A stretch of 64,000 nucleotides of DNA, taken from NCBI GenBank assembly GCA_965227095.1, contig CBDDFL010000001.1, positions 2,480,001-2,544,000 of the forward strand, written 5' to 3'. A program made the position numbers and the translations under genes. The notes below the pieces were generated by a model, which saw only the letters and a list, made by a program, of their open reading frames with translations, had not been told where the DNA came from and did no database searches. Below are positions 8,051-17,593 of this stretch, piece by piece (the first letter of the stretch is position 1; each line of letters opens with the position of its first letter). Origin of the DNA: JANQMY01 sp965227095. GTDB lineage: Bacteria; Pseudomonadota; Alphaproteobacteria; JANQMY01.

Positions 8051-10156
8051 ATGAGCACAGGTTTGTGGTTGGTTATTGCCAGCGGGGCGCTGGCCGTTAT
8101 TTACGGTGTCTGGGCCGTGCAGAGTATTCTCTCTGCCAGCGCTGGATCGGAACGGATGCAACAAATTGCATTGGCCGTTCAAGAAGGCGCCCAGGCATAT
8201 CTTAATCGGCAGTACACGACGATTGCGATCGTGGGCGCGATTGTTTTTGTTATTTTGTCCATCCTTCTCGGTGTGATGGTTGGTATCGGCTTCTTGGTCG
8301 GTGCGATTCTATCCGGTGTGGCCGGTTATGTGGGCATGATTGTTTCCGTACGCGCGAATGTGCGGACCGCAGAAGCAGCGCGGAACAGCTTGGCCGCGGG
8401 TCTTTCGATCGCGTTCAAATCGGGCGCCGTCACCGGCATGTTGGTGGCAGGCCTGGCCCTTTTGGCGGTGGCCGGCTATTACGCCCTGTTGCTGAGCATG
8501 GGGGCTGAAGGCCGCGGCATTGTTGATCCGCTGGTTGCCCTTGGCTTTGGCGCGTCGCTGATCTCCATCTTCGCCCGCTTGGGCGGTGGTATCTTCACCA
8601 AAGGTGCTGACGTGGGCGCCGACTTGGTCGGTAAGGTCGAAGCAGGCATTCCGGAAGATGATCCACGCAACGCCGCTGTGATCGCCGACAATGTGGGCGA
8701 CAATGTGGGTGACTGCGCGGGGATGGCCGCTGACTTGTTTGAAACCTATGCTGTGACCGTTGTGGCCACCATGGTTTTGGCCTCGATCTTTTTTGCTGGA
8801 GAAGCGATCCTGAGTTCGATGATGTTGTACCCGCTGGCCATTTGTGGCGTGTGCATCGTGACCTCGATTATCGGCACCTTCTTTGTGCGCCTTGGATCGA
8901 ACAACAACATTATGGCGGCGCTTTATAAGGGCTTTATCGCAACGGCTCTGTTGTCATTGCCGGCCATTTGGGTTGTTACGGACGGTCTCATCGGAACCGC
9001 AACTCAGCTGACGGTGAGCGGTCAGACCTTTACCGGGATGGACTTGTTCTATTGCGGTGTTGTTGGTCTTGCCGTGACCGGCCTGATCATCTGGATCACG
9101 GAATACTACACCGGTACGGACTATCGCCCGGTGAAAGCCGTTGCGGCCGCATCGACCACCGGTCACGGTACCAACGTGATCCAGGGGCTCGCGATTTCGA
9201 TGGAAGCGACAGCCATGCCCGCGATCGTTATCGTGGCCGGCATCCTTATCACCTATCTTTTGGCCGGTTTGTTCGGCATCGCGATTGCCGTGTCCACCAT
9301 GTTGTCATTGGCCGGTATGGTCGTGGCCTTGGACGCTTATGGTCCGGTGACGGATAACGCTGGTGGTATCGCCGAAATGGCAGAGCTGGACGAAAGCGTT
9401 CGCAAAACCACCGATGCGCTTGACGCAGTGGGGAACACCACGAAGGCGGTGACGAAGGGCTATGCCATTGGCTCCGCTGGTCTTGGTGCTTTGGTGCTGT
9501 TCGCGGCGTACACGGAAGACATCAAGTATTTCGGCAGTGACCCGAAATACACCTTCTTCCAAGACGTTGCTGTGGACTTCTCCCTGTCGAGCCCCTACGT
9601 GGTGGTCGGCCTGTTGATCGGCGGTCTTTTGCCGTATCTCTTTAGTGCCATCGCCATGCAGGCCGTGGGGCGTGCAGCCGGCTCGGTTGTGGAAGAAGTA
9701 CGGCGCCAGTTCCGCGAAATCCCAGGCATCATGGAAGGGACTGCGAAGCCAGACTACAGCCGCGCGGTTGACTTGCTGACCAAAGCGGCGATCCGCGAAA
9801 TGATCGTGCCGTCGCTTCTGCCGGTTTTGTCACCTGTTGTTCTTTACTTCGCAATTCTCTTGATCGCCGGTAAGTCCGCAGCGCTCTCTGCTGTGGGGGC
9901 TATGTTGCTGGGCGTGATCGTGACCGGTCTGTTCATCGCCATTTCGATGACATCCGGTGGCGGCGCATGGGACAATGCCAAGAAGTACATCGAAGATGGC
10001 AATCACGGTGGCAAAGGCTCAGAAGCCCACAAGGCCGCCGTGACCGGTGATACGGTTGGTGACCCGTACAAAGATACGGCGGGTCCGGCTGTGAACCCGA
10101 TGATTAAGATCACCAACATTGTGGCTTTGCTGCTGTTGGCGGTTCTCGCGCACTAA
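8051..10156 (+). CDS. hppA: Membrane-bound K+-insensitive H+-translocating pyrophosphatase
   Basis: This integral membrane enzyme hydrolyses cytosolic pyrophosphate and pumps protons. The 701-residue protein has about 15-16 membrane segments. It carries the pyrophosphate-binding core DNVGDNVGDCAGMAADLFE and the C-terminal DTVGDPYKDTAGP. The GNTTKAVTKG motif has Lys465 where K+-dependent enzymes have Ala, which is the known marker of K+ independence. AAAGGA precedes the ATG at 8051. The gene has its own 242-base upstream gap and ends at a strong hairpin terminator. Confidence 0.96.
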   Translation: MSTGLWLVIASGALAVIYGVWAVQSILSASAGSERMQQIALAVQEGAQAYLNRQYTTIAIVGAIVFVILSILLGVMVGIGFLVGAILSGVAGYVGMIVSVRANVRTAEAARNSLAAGLSIAFKSGAVTGMLVAGLALLAVAGYYALLLSMGAEGRGIVDPLVALGFGASLISIFARLGGGIFTKGADVGADLVGKVEAGIPEDDPRNAAVIADNVGDNVGDCAGMAADLFETYAVTVVATMVLASIFFAGEAILSSMMLYPLAICGVCIVTSIIGTFFVRLGSNNNIMAALYKGFIATALLSLPAIWVVTDGLIGTATQLTVSGQTFTGMDLFYCGVVGLAVTGLIIWITEYYTGTDYRPVKAVAAASTTGHGTNVIQGLAISMEATAMPAIVIVAGILITYLLAGLFGIAIAVSTMLSLAGMVVALDAYGPVTDNAGGIAEMAELDESVRKTTDALDAVGNTTKAVTKGYAIGSAGLGALVLFAAYTEDIKYFGSDPKYTFFQDVAVDFSLSSPYVVVGLLIGGLLPYLFSAIAMQAVGRAAGSVVEEVRRQFREIPGIMEGTAKPDYSRAVDLLTKAAIREMIVPSLLPVLSPVVLYFAILLIAGKSAALSAVGAMLLGVIVTGLFIAISMTSGGGAWDNAKKYIEDGNHGGKGSEAHKAAVTGDTVGDPYKDTAGPAVNPMIKITNIVALLLLAVLAH

Positions 10157-10176
10157 TCAGAGCGCATAGAAAGACA

Positions 10177-10207
10177 AAAGGCCCATCCACTGGATGGGCC
10201 TTTTTTA
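10177..10207. terminator. Bidirectional rho-independent terminator
   Basis: A perfect inverted repeat (GGCCCATCCA at 10180-10189, TGGATGGGCC at 10191-10200) is flanked by A's on the left and TTTTTT on the right. It lies between the convergent hppA and bamE genes and can terminate both. Confidence 0.9.
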
Positions 10208-10227
10208 TTGAATGTAGAAGGGTCTTG

Positions 10228-10689
10228 TTAGTTGCCGCCGATGCGAGAAGCGTCGAAGCGGCCCAGATTACCGAAGATCTGTTCCATGAAGGTCAGCTCT
10301 TTGCCGCGGGTCGGGGTTTCCCGACCGACAATATTGATCTTCTTGCCGTCCTCAAGGTCGTAATAGGTTACCCCATCCACCAAATTGTCCGGATCAAAGC
10401 GAACCTCAACGATTTCCCGCTTGGTGGTTCGTGGATTGAAGAAGGCGAATTTCTCTTCTTCGCTAGAGATGTAATACCAAACACTGGAATCGAACGTCGC
10501 GATCGTCGATGGGGATCCCAACCGGCTGGCGATAGAAGATTTGTTGTCGATACCCGATCGGATCGTCGCCAGTTTGTCTGGATCCGGAATATAGCCGCGC
10601 TGGTCGACAACCGGCGAACAGGCCACTGTGCCGGCCAATGCAATTGCAACCAAGCTTGGTTTTAGGCCGATTTTCGATACGCCAAACAT
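10228..10689 (-). CDS. bamE: Outer membrane assembly lipoprotein BamE
   Basis: BamE (SmpA/OmlA family) is a small lipoprotein of the Bam complex that inserts beta-barrel proteins into the outer membrane. The 153-residue protein has a signal peptide with a lipobox-like TVACS cleavage site near residue 24. The BamE fold begins with the DKLATIRSG helix and GSPS turn, followed by the aromatic WYYISSEEEKFAFF strand region. In many alphaproteobacteria it lies divergent from the bc1 chaperone gene, as here. It shares a terminator with hppA. Confidence 0.93.
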   Translation of the reverse strand: MFGVSKIGLKPSLVAIALAGTVACSPVVDQRGYIPDPDKLATIRSGIDNKSSIASRLGSPSTIATFDSSVWYYISSEEEKFAFFNPRTTKREIVEVRFDPDNLVDGVTYYDLEDGKKINIVGRETPTRGKELTFMEQIFGNLGRFDASRIGGN

Positions 10690-10801
10690 AAAGTGAGTCC
10701 TCGCCCTAATTATTTGATTCTAGGCCCAATTCGGGCCATTCCACCTAGTGTTGACTTACCGCGTCAAGCTCACTAGTTCAAGGTTAAGAAGGATCCCCTC
10801 T

Positions 10802-11392
10802 ATGACAACGATGAGTTTGAAATCTGCATGGTCGGCCGTGCGATCCAGGTTTTCTGCGAGACAGCAGCAAATAGACCTGGTTCACGAGCTTTATGGGGCA
10901 ATTGTCGCCCAAGCCCGGCAGCCTGTCTTTTATCAAGACCTGGGCGTTCCCGATGTCTTGGATGGTCGTTTCGACCTCATTGTCCTTCATTTGAGCGCTG
11001 CAACACGCCGTTTGGCAGAACTCGGCGCCGAGGCCAAGGAAACCGAACAGGGCCTGATGGGCCTTTTCTTCGCTGATATGGACCGCTCACTGCGTGAAAT
11101 GGGGGTGGGGGACCTGTCGGTTGGAAAGAAAATTCGAAATATGGCGGAAGCCTATTATGGGCGGTCGCAGGCCTATGGCGAGGCGCTTGGCACAGAAGAT
11201 GACCGGCTTTTAGAAGAAGCTATCGGCCGCAACGTCTATGGCGGAGATTCCGCCGCTGACGAGGCGTTGGGGCGCATGGCGCACTATCAGCGGGCGCTGG
11301 GCAAGGGCATCGATCAGTGGGATGGATCACTGGATGGCCTTCAGGCCGTGTTTGGACGCGCCATGGGGGCCTTGAGCACGGCAGATGGTTGA
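10802..11392 (+). CDS. Ubiquinol-cytochrome c chaperone family protein
   Basis: This is the bacterial relative of mitochondrial Cbp3/UQCC1, needed for assembly of the cytochrome bc1 complex. The 196-residue protein is mostly helical. It shows the family core AIVAQARQPVFYQDLGVPDV, the segment FDLIVLHLSAATRRL, and LFFADMDRSLREMGVGDLSV. The ATG at 10802 has AAGAAGGA upstream; an in-frame start at 10748 would add residues unlike the family. The end overlaps the next gene by 8 bases, suggesting coupling with the YceD-like gene. Confidence 0.9.
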   Translation: MTTMSLKSAWSAVRSRFSARQQQIDLVHELYGAIVAQARQPVFYQDLGVPDVLDGRFDLIVLHLSAATRRLAELGAEAKETEQGLMGLFFADMDRSLREMGVGDLSVGKKIRNMAEAYYGRSQAYGEALGTEDDRLLEEAIGRNVYGGDSAADEALGRMAHYQRALGKGIDQWDGSLDGLQAVFGRAMGALSTADG

Positions 11393-11927
11393 GGCAGCGA
11401 GCGAATTCAGCATTCACATAGACCCTCAAAATCTCGACAAAGCGGGAGAGACTATTTCGCTCGCCCCCGATGACGGACAGCGTGCCGCCATTGCCCAAAG
11501 GTTGGGGTTGGTGGCGCTTCCCCAGTTTACCGGTGAAATTGAAGTTCGCCCCTGGGGGGCCGGTGGGTATGAAGTTTCCGGCACAATTGCGGCCCGGGTT
11601 ACACAGGAATGCGTGGTTTCCCTAGAGCCGGTGGAAAATGAGATTGAGGAACAGTTTGTTGTCCACTACCTGCCCCAAAAAGCGTTGGCGTCTTATCTGA
11701 AGGAAGAAGATGTGATGGTGGGCGAGGTCATGGACGAGGATCCGCCTGAACCGCTGCCGGACGATGGCTTTGATGTGGGGGACCTTTCAGTAGAATATTT
11801 GTCTCTCGCAATCGATCCCTATCCGCGCCGCGATGACCTGGCCAAATCGCAGCAACTCAGTGACAAAGATCAACCGGACACCGAAAAACCCAATCCATTC
11901 GCGGTGCTATCCGACTTAAAAAAGTGA
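11385..11927 (+). CDS. YceD/DUF177 family protein
   Basis: Members of this family lie next to rpmF across bacteria and are linked to 23S rRNA accumulation; the mechanism is unclear. The 180-residue protein is acidic in its second half (MVGEVMDEDPPEPLPDDGFD). It retains the family motifs VTQECVVSLEPVENEIEEQF and VGDLSVEYLSLAIDPYPR. The usual second Cys motif is not obvious; only one cysteine is present. The position, 161 bases before rpmF, is canonical. Confidence 0.88.
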   Translation: MVEAASEFSIHIDPQNLDKAGETISLAPDDGQRAAIAQRLGLVALPQFTGEIEVRPWGAGGYEVSGTIAARVTQECVVSLEPVENEIEEQFVVHYLPQKALASYLKEEDVMVGEVMDEDPPEPLPDDGFDVGDLSVEYLSLAIDPYPRRDDLAKSQQLSDKDQPDTEKPNPFAVLSDLKK

Positions 11928-11987
11928 TGGTAAGTCTTTGCCATTAAACGAGAATTTGAATACAAATTGCTGCGCTGCAAATATCGG

Positions 11988-12015
11988 TTGAGTCTTTTTC
12001 TCAAATGAGTATGGT
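11988..12015 (+). promoter_or_regulatory. Possible sigma70-type promoter for rpmF-plsX-fabH
   Basis: TTGAGT (11988-11993) and TATGGT (12010-12015) are separated by 16 bases in an AT-rich stretch 73 bases before the rpmF ATG. The match to consensus is moderate; no other evidence supports it. Confidence 0.3.
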
Positions 12016-12088
12016 CTGCGCGCTGATTGGGCAATCGGCTCCACCAAATTTAGACATCCGCGCCCATATAGGATGAGAGGGCAGCCAG

Positions 12089-12274
12089 ATGGCAGTACCA
12101 AAAAGTAAAGTCACAAAATCAAAGCGTAACATGCGCCGCGCGCATGACGCATTACAGTCCAATACCTACGGCGAATGCCCGAATTGTGGGGAACTGAAGC
12201 GCCCACACCATATGTGCGCATCTTGCGGCTACTATGATGGCCGCGAAGTAGTGGACACCACTGACGCGGCATAG
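12089..12274 (+). CDS. rpmF: 50S ribosomal protein L32
   Basis: The 61-residue protein begins MAVPKSKVTKSKRNMRRAHD, the invariant L32 start. It carries the zinc-ribbon cysteine pairs CPNCG and CASCG, so it is the C+ (zinc-binding) form. A GAGAGGG site precedes the ATG. It is followed after 11 bases by plsX, the conserved arrangement joining ribosome and fatty-acid synthesis genes. Confidence 0.97.
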   Translation: MAVPKSKVTKSKRNMRRAHDALQSNTYGECPNCGELKRPHHMCASCGYYDGREVVDTTDAA

Positions 12275-12285
12275 GTGTTGGTCGG

Positions 12286-13356
12286 TTGACGAAACCACGC
12301 ACCATTTCTCTGGACGTTATGGGGGCCGATGCGGGCCCCAAAGTCGTTGTGGACGGAGCTGAAATCACGCGTGTCCGCTGCCCGGACGTGCGGTTCCTGA
12401 TGTTCGGTGACCGCTCGAAGATCGAGCCTTTATTAGAAGAACATCCGGAATTGAAAGCCGTCTCGGACGTTCGGCATTCCGACACTTTTGTGTCCATGGA
12501 AGACAAACCGGCCCAGGCCATTCGCAAGGGGCGGGATACGTCTATGTGGCACGCGATCGGCGCTGTCCAGAAGGGTGAGGCCGACGTGGTGGTGTCGGCC
12601 GGAAATACCGGCGCCTTGATGGCCATGGCCAAGATTCAATTGAGAACGATGGCCGGTGTGGACCGTCCTGCCATCGCTGCCTTATGGCCGACGGAGCGTG
12701 GCGAATCTGTTGTGCTCGATGTCGGGGCCAATGTGGATAGTGATGAACGGCAGCTGGTGACGTTTGCCATTATGGGCGAAGCCTTTGCGCGCGCTGTTTT
12801 TGGATTGAAACGTCCCTTGGTGGGCGTCTTGAATATCGGGTCTGAAGAGTTAAAGGGCAATGACGCGGTCAAAGGTGCTGCCCAAATTCTTCAGGACGCT
12901 GACTTGCCAATCAAGTTCTATGGATTTGTGGAAGGCAACGACATTGGGGCCGGTACGGTCGATGTTGTGGTGACAGACGGCTTTACAGGCAACGTTGCTT
13001 TGAAGACCGCCGAAGGAACGGCGCGACTGATTTCGCATTATTTATCAACGGCGATTCGCCGGTCCTTTTTCGCGCGCATTGGGTATCTGCTAGCCGCCGG
13101 TGCCTTCAATGTGCTTCGCGCCAAGATGGATCCCCGCTCGGTCAACGGCGGTGTTTTCCTCGGCCTCAATGGCCTCGTGGTGAAAAGCCATGGCGGGACA
13201 GACGAAATGGGAATGGCCAGTGCCATAGAACTCGCGCACAACATGATCTCACATGATCTGGTCAAAAAGATCGAGCAAGACGTGACGCATCTTTACGGTT
13301 CTGACGATGCCGTGACACCCCTTGCCCCCGCCGCTAACAATGAGGTTTCCGCCTAA
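12286..13356 (+). CDS. plsX: Phosphate acyltransferase PlsX
   Basis: PlsX converts acyl-ACP to acyl phosphate, the donor for PlsY in phospholipid synthesis. The 356-residue protein has the N-terminal ISLDVMGADAGPK, SAGNTGALMA near residue 105, and DVVVTDGFTGNVALKT near 226. The start is taken as TTG at 12286, which gives a normal N-terminus (MTKPRTISLDVMG); no ATG is available. The final TAA overlaps the fabH ATG (TAATG), suggesting coupling. Confidence 0.95.
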   Translation: MTKPRTISLDVMGADAGPKVVVDGAEITRVRCPDVRFLMFGDRSKIEPLLEEHPELKAVSDVRHSDTFVSMEDKPAQAIRKGRDTSMWHAIGAVQKGEADVVVSAGNTGALMAMAKIQLRTMAGVDRPAIAALWPTERGESVVLDVGANVDSDERQLVTFAIMGEAFARAVFGLKRPLVGVLNIGSEELKGNDAVKGAAQILQDADLPIKFYGFVEGNDIGAGTVDVVVTDGFTGNVALKTAEGTARLISHYLSTAIRRSFFARIGYLLAAGAFNVLRAKMDPRSVNGGVFLGLNGLVVKSHGGTDEMGMASAIELAHNMISHDLVKKIEQDVTHLYGSDDAVTPLAPAANNEVSA

Positions 13357-14333
13357 TGACTTGTATTCGATCCGTACCTGTGGGGTGCGGTGCGTATCTT
13401 CCCGAGCGGATTCTAACAAATGAAGAAATGGCAAAGCGGATCGATACCACGGACGAGTGGATCGTTGCCCGCACCGGCATTCGGCAACGTCATATTGCCG
13501 CCGACAATGAATTGACGTCGGATCTGGCTCTGGCCGCATCCCAAAACGCCCTTGCGAATGCCGGCATGTCGGCGCAAGACCTTGACCTCATCGTCATGGC
13601 AACCGCGACACCCGACGAAACCTTTCCGGCCACGGCGACCAAAGTTCAAGCGGCATTGGGCATGACGCGGGGCGCGGCGTTTGATGTTCAAGCGGTCTGT
13701 TCAGGGTTCGTTTATGCCGTGTCGGTGGCGGACAATTTCATCAAGGCAGGCCAAGCGGAAAACGTTCTGGTCATCGGAGCTGAAACCTTTTCGAGGATTC
13801 TCGATTGGGAAGACCGAACAACCTGTGTCTTATTTGGCGATGGGGCGGGCTCTATCATCCTTAGTAAGGGCGACGGTCAAGGGACAAATGAAGATCGGGG
13901 CGTCTTGACAAACCATCTGCATTCGGATGGCCGAAAGCATGACATGCTTTATGTGGATGGGGGACCGTCGAGTACTCAGACCGCTGGCTTTTTACGAATG
14001 CAGGGGCGCGAGGTGTTCCGGCACGCCGTTGTAAACATTGCTGAAGTTATTGACGAAGCCCTAACAGCGACCGGATTGCAGATATCGGACATCGATTGGT
14101 TCATTCCACACCAAGCCAACAAACGCATCCTTGACGGGACAGCCAAAAAAATTGGACTTCCCGCCGATCGACTGGTGGTGACGGTGGACAAACATGCCAA
14201 CACCTCTGCGGCTTCCGTCCCGCTTGCCCTGTGCGATCTAAACGATCAAGGGAAACTCAATAAGGGTGATCTCGTTCTTCTGGAAGCCATGGGCGGCGGT
14301 TTTACCTGGGCATCTTCTCTGATGCGCTGGTGA
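13356..14333 (+). CDS. fabH: 3-oxoacyl-ACP synthase III
   Basis: FabH starts fatty-acid synthesis by condensing acetyl-CoA with malonyl-ACP. The 325-residue thiolase-fold protein has the nucleophile region FDVQAVCSGFVYAV (Cys near residue 114), the catalytic-His motif WFIPHQANKRI, and VDKHANTSAASVPLAL carrying the active-site Asn. All three catalytic residues are present. The ATG overlaps the plsX stop. In related genomes ihfA usually follows directly; here a 3.1-kb insertion intervenes. Confidence 0.96.
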   Translation: MTCIRSVPVGCGAYLPERILTNEEMAKRIDTTDEWIVARTGIRQRHIAADNELTSDLALAASQNALANAGMSAQDLDLIVMATATPDETFPATATKVQAALGMTRGAAFDVQAVCSGFVYAVSVADNFIKAGQAENVLVIGAETFSRILDWEDRTTCVLFGDGAGSIILSKGDGQGTNEDRGVLTNHLHSDGRKHDMLYVDGGPSSTQTAGFLRMQGREVFRHAVVNIAEVIDEALTATGLQISDIDWFIPHQANKRILDGTAKKIGLPADRLVVTVDKHANTSAASVPLALCDLNDQGKLNKGDLVLLEAMGGGFTWASSLMRW

Positions 14334-14465
14334 GCCCATCCGCTTAAGGATTTGTTTACCCATCAAGTCGACCGATCTGTGGCGTTGAGCTGTGGGGTTT
14401 TCTCACTGCAGTTCCGCTCAATAGCTTTTTAACCCTAAGATGGCATTATCCGGCGCTGTAACTCA

Positions 14466-16814
14466 ATGGTAGCGCTCGATATGTCCGCCTTCCGATCAAA
14501 CCAAACGCCCGAACCGATTGTCGAAAAAGACATCGAGGATCAGCGCGTCAGGATTCTGTTCGAGGATGCCTCGGTGTTACTCTATGTGAGTAACATTCCA
14601 TTCGGCCTCTTCTATGTATTCGTATTTTGCGGATTTGTTCCCGAAATGGGCGTTGCTCCGCTGCAAAACGGCTTGTTTTGGTTTGCTGCGGTTGCGGCGC
14701 ACTCGATTTCCGGAATGATCGTCGCGTATGCGTACCAAAAACAATACTGGTCGCTTTCAACCTCCTCTTGGACATTTTTGTTGATGGTCATATGGGGGGT
14801 GTCCGGAATTATTTGGGGCAGCCTCAATTGGATTATGTGGCTGCCAGACAACCCCATCAATCAGGCAATTCTGGTTGTTGTGACGATGGGGGTTGAAGTC
14901 GTTATTTACTTCAGCGTGTCGGCAAGCTTTCCGGTATTATGTGTTGCCCTGCTGGCAACTGCCGTCGTTTCTGTCTCATGGTACCTCATTGCGGGTGGCG
15001 CGCTGGCGTCAATTGTCGCGATCGCCGCCCCGCTCTTCACGATGCTGTTGTTGTATTTTGGCTATCGGACATCCACCCGCTATCGGGACGTGTTCGAAAT
15101 ACAGAATGCAAATGCCCAACTAGCGCACAATTTCGAGCAGGAACGCGATAGAGCAGAAGCGGCATCTGTTGCCAAATCAGAATTCTTGGCAACGATGAGT
15201 CATGAAATCCGTACGCCTATGAACGGTGTGTTGGGATTTGCAAGTCTGCTGATAAATTCTGATCTGGATGACACGCAGAGAGATTATGTTCAGTCGATAA
15301 AAGAGAGTGGCGACAATCTCTTAAGCATCATCAATGACATCCTTGATATTTCCAAGATTGAAGCCGGCGCACTGGTGCTCGACTCAGAAACCTTCTCACT
15401 GCGCTCCGTCATCGAAAGTGTTTTGTCGCTGCAACGGCCCAAGGCCCAGGCCAAGGGTCTAGACCTTGCCATGCACATCGATCCGTCAATGCCAAATTGG
15501 TTGTTGGGCGATAGTGGCCGCGTCCGCCAAATGCTGATGAATTTCGTTGGCAATGCGGTAAAATTCACGGAACTGGGGTCCATCGCGGTTGTTGCGCGGG
15601 CCGACGCCGATGAGGATGTTGGTGACGGTTTTACCAATGTCATTGTTGAGATCATGGATACGGGTATTGGTATTCCCGAAGACAAGATCGAAACACTATT
15701 TGACCGTTTTACTCAGGTAGACAGTTCCAGAACCTGGCGTTTTGGGGGTACCGGTCTTGGACTTGCGATTTCGAAAGAGCTGGCAAATGCGATGGGCGGG
15801 GCGGTTTCCGCCGAAAGCTCCGTCGGAGAAGGCAGTGTTTTTAAAGTCGTCATTCCGTTCGAAACCATTCGCGGGGTGGAAAAGAAGGAACTGAATCCGG
15901 ATGAGTACTCGTTCGCCGGGCATTCGGTTCTCGTGGTCGATGACATTGCTCTGAACCGCAAGATCTTCGAACTGATGCTTGGAAGCCGCGGCGTAACGGT
16001 CACAGCTGTTTCGGATGCAAGCGCGGCACAGTCCGCCATCCATGAGGCGGTGACGGAACAACGCCCCTTTGAAGCCGCAATCATCGACCATATGATGCCG
16101 GGCCTCGACGGAGTAGACCTTGCGAGACAACTCAAAAGCGATCCGCTGGCTGAGTATCTGCCTTTGATCCTTTCCTCGTCGTCGGATTTGGTGAGTGAGT
16201 CGGAAGCCAGTCAACACGGGTTTGTGGCGCGAGCCGCAAAGCCAATTCGCGAAGCCGAGATTTTCAGCGCGTTAAAGACCGCGTTGAAGGAAAAGGTCGT
16301 CAAAAGAGCTCAGTCACCAAACGAAAATCGGCTGTCTGACACCAACAAAAAAGATGTGCAGACAATTGATAGCTCATCGGATGCCAAAGCCAGGATCCTG
16401 TTGGTGGAGGACAATGCCGTCAACCAGCAGCTTGTACTTGCGGCGCTGGCAGCATCGCCCATCACGGTTGATGTGGCCCATGACGGGATCGAAGCTGTCG
16501 CCGCGGTGAAGGCGTTTCCGTATGATTTGGTCCTAATGGATGTTCAGATGCCAAATATGAATGGCATCGAAGCGACGCAAAAAATTCGTTCGCTCAGCGC
16601 GCCGACGAAAGATATCACCATCCTCGCAATGACGGCTGACGCCATGTCCGGAGACCGCGAGCGTTTTTTGAATGCCGGAATGAATGATTACATCGCCAAA
16701 CCACTCGACCTCAATGTGATGTTGGAAAAGGTGCATCGCTATCTGGGTTTGCCAATTGAAGAGGAGCCTTCGACCGTAGCGGCCACGTCACCTGTAAATA
16801 AAGCGTCGGCTTAA
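14466..16814 (+). CDS. Hybrid sensor histidine kinase with two receiver domains
   Basis: This is a 782-residue signalling kinase with no separate sensor domain. The N-terminus (about 38-200) contains roughly six membrane segments. A short coiled segment follows, then HisKA with the phospho-accepting His246 in MSHEIRTPMNG and a complete HATPase domain (NAVKFTE, DTGIGIP, GTGLGLAISKEL). Two receiver domains follow, with phospho-acceptors Asp541 (AIIDHMMPG) and Asp692 (LVLMDVQMP). No HPt domain or partner regulator lies nearby, so it may feed an unlinked phosphorelay. The start could also be the ATG at 14481. Confidence 0.92.
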   Translation: MVALDMSAFRSNQTPEPIVEKDIEDQRVRILFEDASVLLYVSNIPFGLFYVFVFCGFVPEMGVAPLQNGLFWFAAVAAHSISGMIVAYAYQKQYWSLSTSSWTFLLMVIWGVSGIIWGSLNWIMWLPDNPINQAILVVVTMGVEVVIYFSVSASFPVLCVALLATAVVSVSWYLIAGGALASIVAIAAPLFTMLLLYFGYRTSTRYRDVFEIQNANAQLAHNFEQERDRAEAASVAKSEFLATMSHEIRTPMNGVLGFASLLINSDLDDTQRDYVQSIKESGDNLLSIINDILDISKIEAGALVLDSETFSLRSVIESVLSLQRPKAQAKGLDLAMHIDPSMPNWLLGDSGRVRQMLMNFVGNAVKFTELGSIAVVARADADEDVGDGFTNVIVEIMDTGIGIPEDKIETLFDRFTQVDSSRTWRFGGTGLGLAISKELANAMGGAVSAESSVGEGSVFKVVIPFETIRGVEKKELNPDEYSFAGHSVLVVDDIALNRKIFELMLGSRGVTVTAVSDASAAQSAIHEAVTEQRPFEAAIIDHMMPGLDGVDLARQLKSDPLAEYLPLILSSSSDLVSESEASQHGFVARAAKPIREAEIFSALKTALKEKVVKRAQSPNENRLSDTNKKDVQTIDSSSDAKARILLVEDNAVNQQLVLAALAASPITVDVAHDGIEAVAAVKAFPYDLVLMDVQMPNMNGIEATQKIRSLSAPTKDITILAMTADAMSGDRERFLNAGMNDYIAKPLDLNVMLEKVHRYLGLPIEEEPSTVAATSPVNKASA

Positions 16815-16987
16815 ACGGCCTTACATTCACCGGCAGCAGGCGGCAGGTGATCCCACCGGTGTAAAAGTATACGGGCACAATCTAAACGACCCTATTTGCA
16901 GTTTCCCCTAAACCGCCAACAGCCTAAAGTATCCGTCTTTGGGGATAGATATGTTGGGGGCAGGCAAGCCACACGCCTGCGGCAGGT

Positions 16988-17476
16988 ATGGCAGTCACCT
17001 ATTTTATGTTGGCCAGCGGCATCACCATTTTCTTGTTTGGTGTGTTGGCGTTCGGCCGATCTTACCTCATTTTGCTGCGCAGTTTCGGTCTTGGCGCGCC
17101 CCTCGAGGAAGGGTCTTTCACCCGCATCGGGGTCGGGTCTCTCATGGCCTTTGGCATAATGGCGACCTTCTTTGGATTTGCGTTGGCGATCGATGGGATC
17201 GACATCGTTTCCACCAATTTGGGTCTGCCTAAGGCGTTTTTCTTTTCCGACGACACCACGGCCAACCGGTTTCTCTTCGCCCTTGATGAGCTGTGTAAAG
17301 CGATTTTTTGGGACATTCCGGAGGTCTATGGGTGGTCGGTCAGTGGCGTTGAACACAATCCGGAAAATCTGCTGGCGGCAACCGTGATTGCAATATACCG
17401 CACAGCGGCGGCCATATTGCTTGTTCCGGTGATCACCATCCTCATGCCGCGCGGTCGAACGGAAGACCATGCGTAG
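16988..17476 (+). CDS. Small membrane protein of unknown function
   Basis: The 162-residue protein has two strong hydrophobic segments near the N-terminus (about 5-30 and 50-72) and one near the C-terminus (about 132-152), with an aromatic-rich loop between. I recognise no family. A 6-bp hairpin (GCAGGC/GCCTGC, 16960-16980) lies just before the start and the ribosome binding site is poor, so the true start may be the ATG at 17006. It lies downstream of the hybrid kinase on the same strand and may belong with it, though a 173-base gap separates them. Confidence 0.65.
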   Translation: MAVTYFMLASGITIFLFGVLAFGRSYLILLRSFGLGAPLEEGSFTRIGVGSLMAFGIMATFFGFALAIDGIDIVSTNLGLPKAFFFSDDTTANRFLFALDELCKAIFWDIPEVYGWSVSGVEHNPENLLAATVIAIYRTAAAILLVPVITILMPRGRTEDHA

Positions 17477-17593
17477 CGAATCACTTGGTCGCCGCTTCAG
17501 TTTGTTTACTTAAACAAACGGCACCAACGCTTTGATATTGACGGACTATCTTCGGCCTCGTAGGCTTTTCAGAAGGATTCGGGAGTGTGTTTT

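Noticed and set aside
14459..14476. tRNA-like string TAACTCAATGGTAGCGC
   Set aside because: It resembles a D arm, but no acceptor, anticodon or T arm can be folded around it.
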